Origin: Symsagittifera roscoffensis
Taxonomy: Eukaryota; Xenacoelomorpha; Acoela; Convolutidae
Assembly (NCBI RefSeq): GCF_963678635.1
Contig: NC_087071.1
Location: 40,565,797-40,629,796 of the forward strand
Direction: 5' to 3'
Length of the DNA stretch: 64,000 bases
Positions 28,401 to 34,400 of the stretch are shown here, one piece after another (positions within the stretch are counted from its first letter, which is position 1; each line of letters opens with the position of its first letter). The notes under the pieces are model-generated. The model searched no databases, was not told the DNA's origin, and worked only from the letters and a program-made list of their open reading frames with translations. The translations under genes were made by a program, and so were the position numbers.

Positions 28401-31400
28401 TTGGGTTAGCTAATCTGAACCTATCCAGTCGTTGGTAGGCCAACAAGCCAAAAGTAAATATTGTTAAGCAACATAACAACAGATTCTCCTTGTTATGCAA
28501 CTGTTACGTAAGTATGGTGTAATTTCGGCTTCAAGATATGGCAGTTTGTAGAACATCCGCTATCCAATCTTGGGAGTGCGATCTGTATTTAGACAACGGT
28601 GGGTTCATACTCGTCAGTAAGCAGACAAATACAATATTAACCAATCAGAATCGAGATGAGAAAACAAATTTACAAAATAAATAATTATTAATTATTCATT
28701 CTTCCTTGTCTCGATTCTGATTGGTTTATACAATATTTGTCTGCTTAATGTCGAGTCTGAATACGCGGTTGTCTAAATATTGCTATAACCCCAATCTTAT
28801 CAATTCGATTGGTTTGAGGTTGTGGAGTTTCTACTGAAGGGCGGCTACATCAGCAATGACGCATTAGATGCACCATTCCCAGTGCCAATCAGAGACTCAA
28901 TTGCATCCTCTACTCAGTCATCGTCAGTGTCATTTACAGGCAAGTTCATTTCAGATTTTAAGTTGATTAAGTTGGCGTCGCAATGAACTCATGAATTATC
29001 ATTTTTTAAACTTAACGAATGATCATTCAATCAGTTGATAACAATTTATAATTAAATTCCAGCCTGACAGAACGTCAATAGACCATAGGGCCTGTTTTTC
29101 AAACGCTTCTGAGTCGAAATTTGTTCATCAGCTTGTTAAAAACTACAAAATGGTCGGTTTTTTATATTCAAAAGTTTAAGAAGCTTCAATTCGAACTGGA
29201 CCATTTTTCTAGCCCCTAAGGGTATCCAAGATTATTAAAATAAAGTCTTGATAAATGGTTGGGGTGTGTCGTGTGAGAGTATTTATTTAGGGGGAGTTAT
29301 ACATATTCAATTAGTTGGAATTATTTTGAATTGAATTATTTATATCAATGGCTGATCAAGAATGACGTTGACCATAAGCATAGCAGTTTTTGGCAAGTAA
29401 TTAGTTTTTGGTGTAGAAGAGACAGCGATGACAGCAGCTGCCTCTCGTGGCTTCAACGAAACCTGTTGTGTGTTGGCGGGACATGGGGCTTCACTGACTG
29501 CGAAGAACGGACAGGGACTCACTCCTCTTCTGGCTGCTGTGGACTGTAATCAGGAGGACATGATATTCGACCTCATCAGTCTGAAGGTGGGATAGCAAGT
29601 GTTTTGTACACGTTACAGTGATATACAATTTATACGAAAATCAGGTTTATTTGATAAATTATACGGTGAAACCGATAATTGTCGACTCTTTTTTTGTGAG
29701 GCAAGGATTTTTTTGTTTAATTTGGTAAGATTCGTTAATATTAGGATCAATACACTGATGATAACTTTAAGTTGTCCCTTTGGCTATATCCACTTGTTGA
29801 TCCGTTTTTGCGTTCTGATTGCTTTATTACCTGCAACCAACTGTTTTTACGGTAAATTCAGAATTGTGTTCTACAGCTGAAAGGGTATACCTGGTATAGT
29901 TTTTGAGGTTGAATAAAAATATTGTTATATTTGATTTAGTTCCCAACAGAAGTTTTTACGAGTTTAAGGGTTCCAGTTGAAATAGTACCATGTGAAAATT
30001 CTAGACGCACAAAAACCATGCTTCAGTCGCGAAAAAATTGAGCTTCGCACAACAGAAATAAATTTGACTGGATTGTGTTTAAATAATCGAGAAGCTGGAG
30101 AGCCTTCGCTGGAATCTCTGCGAATATCAAAAGCCATTATTATTAAGAAAAATGAACGTAGTGAATACTCTTAAATAGTCTTATATAGGTCTTGGTGATT
30201 TTTTAATTTTTTTTTAAAATGCTCTTAAAACTACAGATGGGCATTCAGACATATTAATGCATGTATGAATGCACATAGGTATATATGCACTGTTTGAGTT
30301 CAATTTAAATTCATCTGCTGAAAGTTACGTAAATAACACTCTCCAAATACGAACGTGGAAATGACGGGAAAAAACGTAGACGGTTTCTAAGTTCGAAACG
30401 GTAATTTTGTTTTTAGATTTCCAACCGAATATAATTTTACCTTTTGATCCAGTTTTTACACTTGCAAACTACGACTCTTCTTTTTTTTCCAACCTAAATC
30501 GCAAATATTGGTGCGACTTTTGGGGCACCTTTACGGATTTTTGATAGCATGTTCTTTGACATTTCAATAGTAATAAGCTAACACAGTTGATACATTTTAA
30601 ATTCATCAAATGAACCGAAAAAAAATCTATTTGTTTCAAACAGCTTAACTATAAAAACTCAATTTCAGAAATTTTCTACCACAATATAACTCGCATTTTT
30701 TTTAAAATGCGTGAGCTATCCTTAATATGGTTTTATGCTTTCCAGTTTATTACATGCAAAATTAGTGTGGATGCATTCAGTTTTTTATTATCCAAAATAT
30801 TACTTGCAAAGTTGTGTCTATTTGTGTTTGATACCATTTTTGCTGCTTAGCATTGCCAATTTGTTAGCATATGTAGCTGCTTTATTTATGACTAGTGTGT
30901 GCTAAGCGTTCGTGGCCGAGAGGGCAGGCTGTGAGTCTCCATTTTTCGAGGTCACCATATGTAGCAAAGTTTTATTAATTCGAAGCTTATTTCACCTAAT
31001 AAAGCTGCTTTTTTGTCGTGATCTTCGCCTCTGTGTCTCAAGCTAGGTTAATGTTTACAAAAAAGCGCCATTCATGCATTGTTCTAAAAATTCAAACAGC
31101 TCTAAGGACATCAATTTTTTTCTTTGAAATTCGAAAGTTGAGATTTTTTCAACAAAGTCAGTGTTTTTTTTTCGGTTTTCTTGCGCTCATTACTCGTTTC
31201 CTTTGTTTATATTATGTATGAACTAGCCAAATTATAAACCAGCTACCATTGTCGTTTATTCTTCGACTGGTTTAATCACTCTGATTTAATCGATGTGATA
31301 CAATTGTTAGTCATAAATGGCTATTTGTAATGTAACAAAAAGCGTAGGTTAAAATAAATCGTAATTGCATTTTCATGCATAATTTTCACAATCGAATCAC

Positions 31401-34400
31401 CATATAGATTGATTCATGGTATGAATTGTTTCACGGAAATACTAAGCAATGAGTCCTGGGTAAATAGGTTTGGCAATTTTTTTCAGTTTTTCAATTATCA
31501 TTTATAAGATATGCCACTACCGAAGTCTCAAGAAAATGAAAATCTTTTTCTGCGTCGTGTCGTTGTAAATTTTTCTACAAACTGTCTGGGAATTCATGTT
31601 AAGATTTGTTTTCAGTTTTTTTGTGCTATAATGTCTTCTTATTATCCGCTCAAGATAAATTTGTTTATTAACCTGATGTTTTTGAACTATCAGATTATTT
31701 TTAATGAAATCTTCAACTTGGTTTGGATTTCTTTGACAATTCCCCCACCCCCCTTGTTTAGTTACTTGGTAAAATTTCTGGAAATATTTAAAGAGTTCTT
31801 TATTGTGAATCTCAGGACGCGCAGGCCAAGACAGATCCCCTCACAGTTGACCAGGAGGTGGAGAGAGATGAGACGGGAAGGACTGCTCTTTTGATCGGTG
31901 CTGCCAAAGGGAGCCAAGTGATAGTGGAGTACTTACTACAGTGCGGTGAGTCCCCTCCCCGAATTAATTAGTTTTTTTTCTAAAAAAAACATGTGATGCA
32001 GTTTTTTTGATGGATGCACAAATAATCTTTGCATTGACTATTTCACATCAATAAAGGTCAGAAAGACAGTTTACACTTTAAGTTATAAGTTTTTTTCAGA
32101 GGAAAATGCCGATGTAACCTTGTGTAATCATGACAAATGCCGAAATGCTCATATGTTGTGTTAGTACCTTGAAAAACTGATATAATGTTCATACAAAAAT
32201 CATAAAGTTATGTAGAGAACAAATAAAATATAACAAGGGTAACTTATTGCGCAAAAAGCGCAGGAGCTTCAAGACTACAGCAAATAAGCAAAGTTTTTAA
32301 ACATTTATTCATTTTTTGTAATTTTTGTTTGTTTTGTCGGTGTTGAGGTAGCAAAGAAAACTATCATTGGCCTCATTAATATGCCATCAATTCTAAGCAT
32401 CTTTTGCCAGCAAAAGATGAATATGCAGATTGACTATTTTTGTAAATTAGTGAGAAAAGCGAAAATTTTTTACAGTTTTTTTCGACAGAAAAAATTTTGG
32501 TAATTAACCAGTTTGAGTCGATAAATTTTGTTAGACTCAACTTGATGCGTTGAGTATATATAGAAAGAACTTGTCTTTCAATGATCGAAATGAAGACAAT
32601 TTTTAAGCCGTCTAGTTTTGTCTCGAAAACTCCTTAATTTTGATCCCACTCAGTTCAAGTTCATTTTCATTAGCTAAAAGAGAGAAATTACCCTCTTCAA
32701 TTGCACATGTGCAAATGGCGCAAAAAAGTTGGTGATTTTAATTCCGAAAGTGAGCTGAAGTTTTCAAGTGTCAATGAACTTAGTGAAGACCTTAATGTAG
32801 GTCAAGTTTTTTCAGTTTCTTAGAAAGTTTGCTCACTCCAAATTTGAACTTTACGGTTTTTGGCTCTTTTTCCTTCCCCCCCCACCTGCAAATTTTTCAA
32901 TTTGAAATTACTGTTCACTTTTTTGTCCGATTGTCATGAAAATTGACATGCAGACTGATTAGGCCATAACAAACATATTTGGTCTTCATAATTAACCTTG
33001 TATAACCACTCGTTAGACTATAAAATTCATGTTTGTGTGAGGTGGGGGGAAAAGGAAAAAGAGCCCGGTTTTTCTGTTGAATTCATTTTTTATGTTCAGT
33101 TGACATCATATAATGAAAGTAACGTAATTCACGCTCTCATATTACGAAAATAATACTAGCGGGATAAAAACGTGGGTGAATTCTTATTCCGGAAGTTATT
33201 AATATTAAGATTACCCGGCGGAATATAAAAATATTTACCCATTGATCAAGTTTTCCCTTTGTATAATTTTTTTAAATTAAAGCTCCCTCATGCCGTTTTG
33301 TACTAGTCAGATTTTCATAGGATTTATTAAGGATTTTCATAGGATTTATTAAGGATTTTCATAGGAATTGCGAAAATCTCAAAGTAAGCTAATAAATTTA
33401 GGCCATTAAAATCAGAATTGACTGATTGCAAAATTTAGCTGATAAAATTTCAAATTTTGCCAGATCGAAAACTCATTGGAAATACGAAAAAGCTTTGGCG
33501 AAAAAACCATTGAGCGTTTATGAACGTCTGAAGATTTTGATTGGTCATTTCGTCGCTCTGTCATGAGAATACTCGCCGATGAATTACATGGCATGATATT
33601 CCATAATTTTTTTAGGAGTTAAGTACACTGTAAAACATAACTATTGCTTGTGTAGAAAAGAATTTGTATGAATTGATAAATAATACCACCAACTTCTTGC
33701 AAACGTTTTTCTTCCAAAGTTTGTCTACCATGTTATTGAGTTTTTAATACCAGACACAAAAAATTTGATGAAATGCAAATTTTTACCCAGAAGCTATTGT
33801 TTTTATAGATTTTTACCCAGAAGCTATTGTTTTTATAGATGCTATAAAGTATATGACTCTCGCTTTCTCTTCGAAGAAGATAGTTGCTTCGAAGAGAAAG
33901 CAAGAGTCATGTGCTATGTAGCAATCTATAAAACATTCATTTCTTTTATTAAAAGGAATGTTAACTCCGCTATCGAATAGCAAAGTGTAAATTCACGAAA
34001 AAATTGATCGACTTCTAGTTTCAAAAGTGGAATTTATCTTTCCGTTTTCCCAGCGTAATAAAAACTTTACCTATTTATCAAAAAAGTGTCAATTATAAAT
34101 TATTCTAGATTTTCGAAGAGCTTTAAGGTCATTTTTTTTCTGTGAAGTTCGATAGTCAGTATTTTTTCTGTTTTTTCAGTGCATTGACTCTTTTCCAACT
34201 GTCTGTTGGCTGTTTAAAAATTTGAAATTCATGTTTTAAAAAAAAATCTCAGTAACTAAGGATGCAATCTCGCCCTATGCTATCTATGTTATTGCCTTAA
34301 ACGGCTAATTATATGATTTCGCGGATGTGCTTCTAGGCAGTTCAGTGCGTGAGACTGACAATGAGAACATGTCTGCCCTGTGTTGGGCTGTGCGACAGGG

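Larger units (their letters stand above)
19937..28818 (+). other. TANC intron 12 (8.9 kb), repeat-filled
   Basis: The largest intron. It holds a SINE-like copy (20640-20930), the 1.3-kb inverted-end element (20984-22326), tRNA-like pieces near 23840 and 26460, several dispersed-repeat copies (about 20040-20360, 23170-23470, 26690-26880, 27615-27905, 27910-28290), the first copy of the duplicated hairpin segment (26890-27600) and a MITE next to exon 13. Two purine-rich stretches lie at 24880-25050 and 25330-25570. No coding exon is recognised. Confidence 0.7.
31946..34336 (+). other. TANC intron 15: nested repeats
   Basis: Contains dispersed-repeat copies (about 32580-32860, resuming after the MITE to about 33270, and 33940-34215), a 204-bp MITE (32862-33065), and the second copy of the duplicated hairpin segment (33295-33945). 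No exon. Confidence 0.7.
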
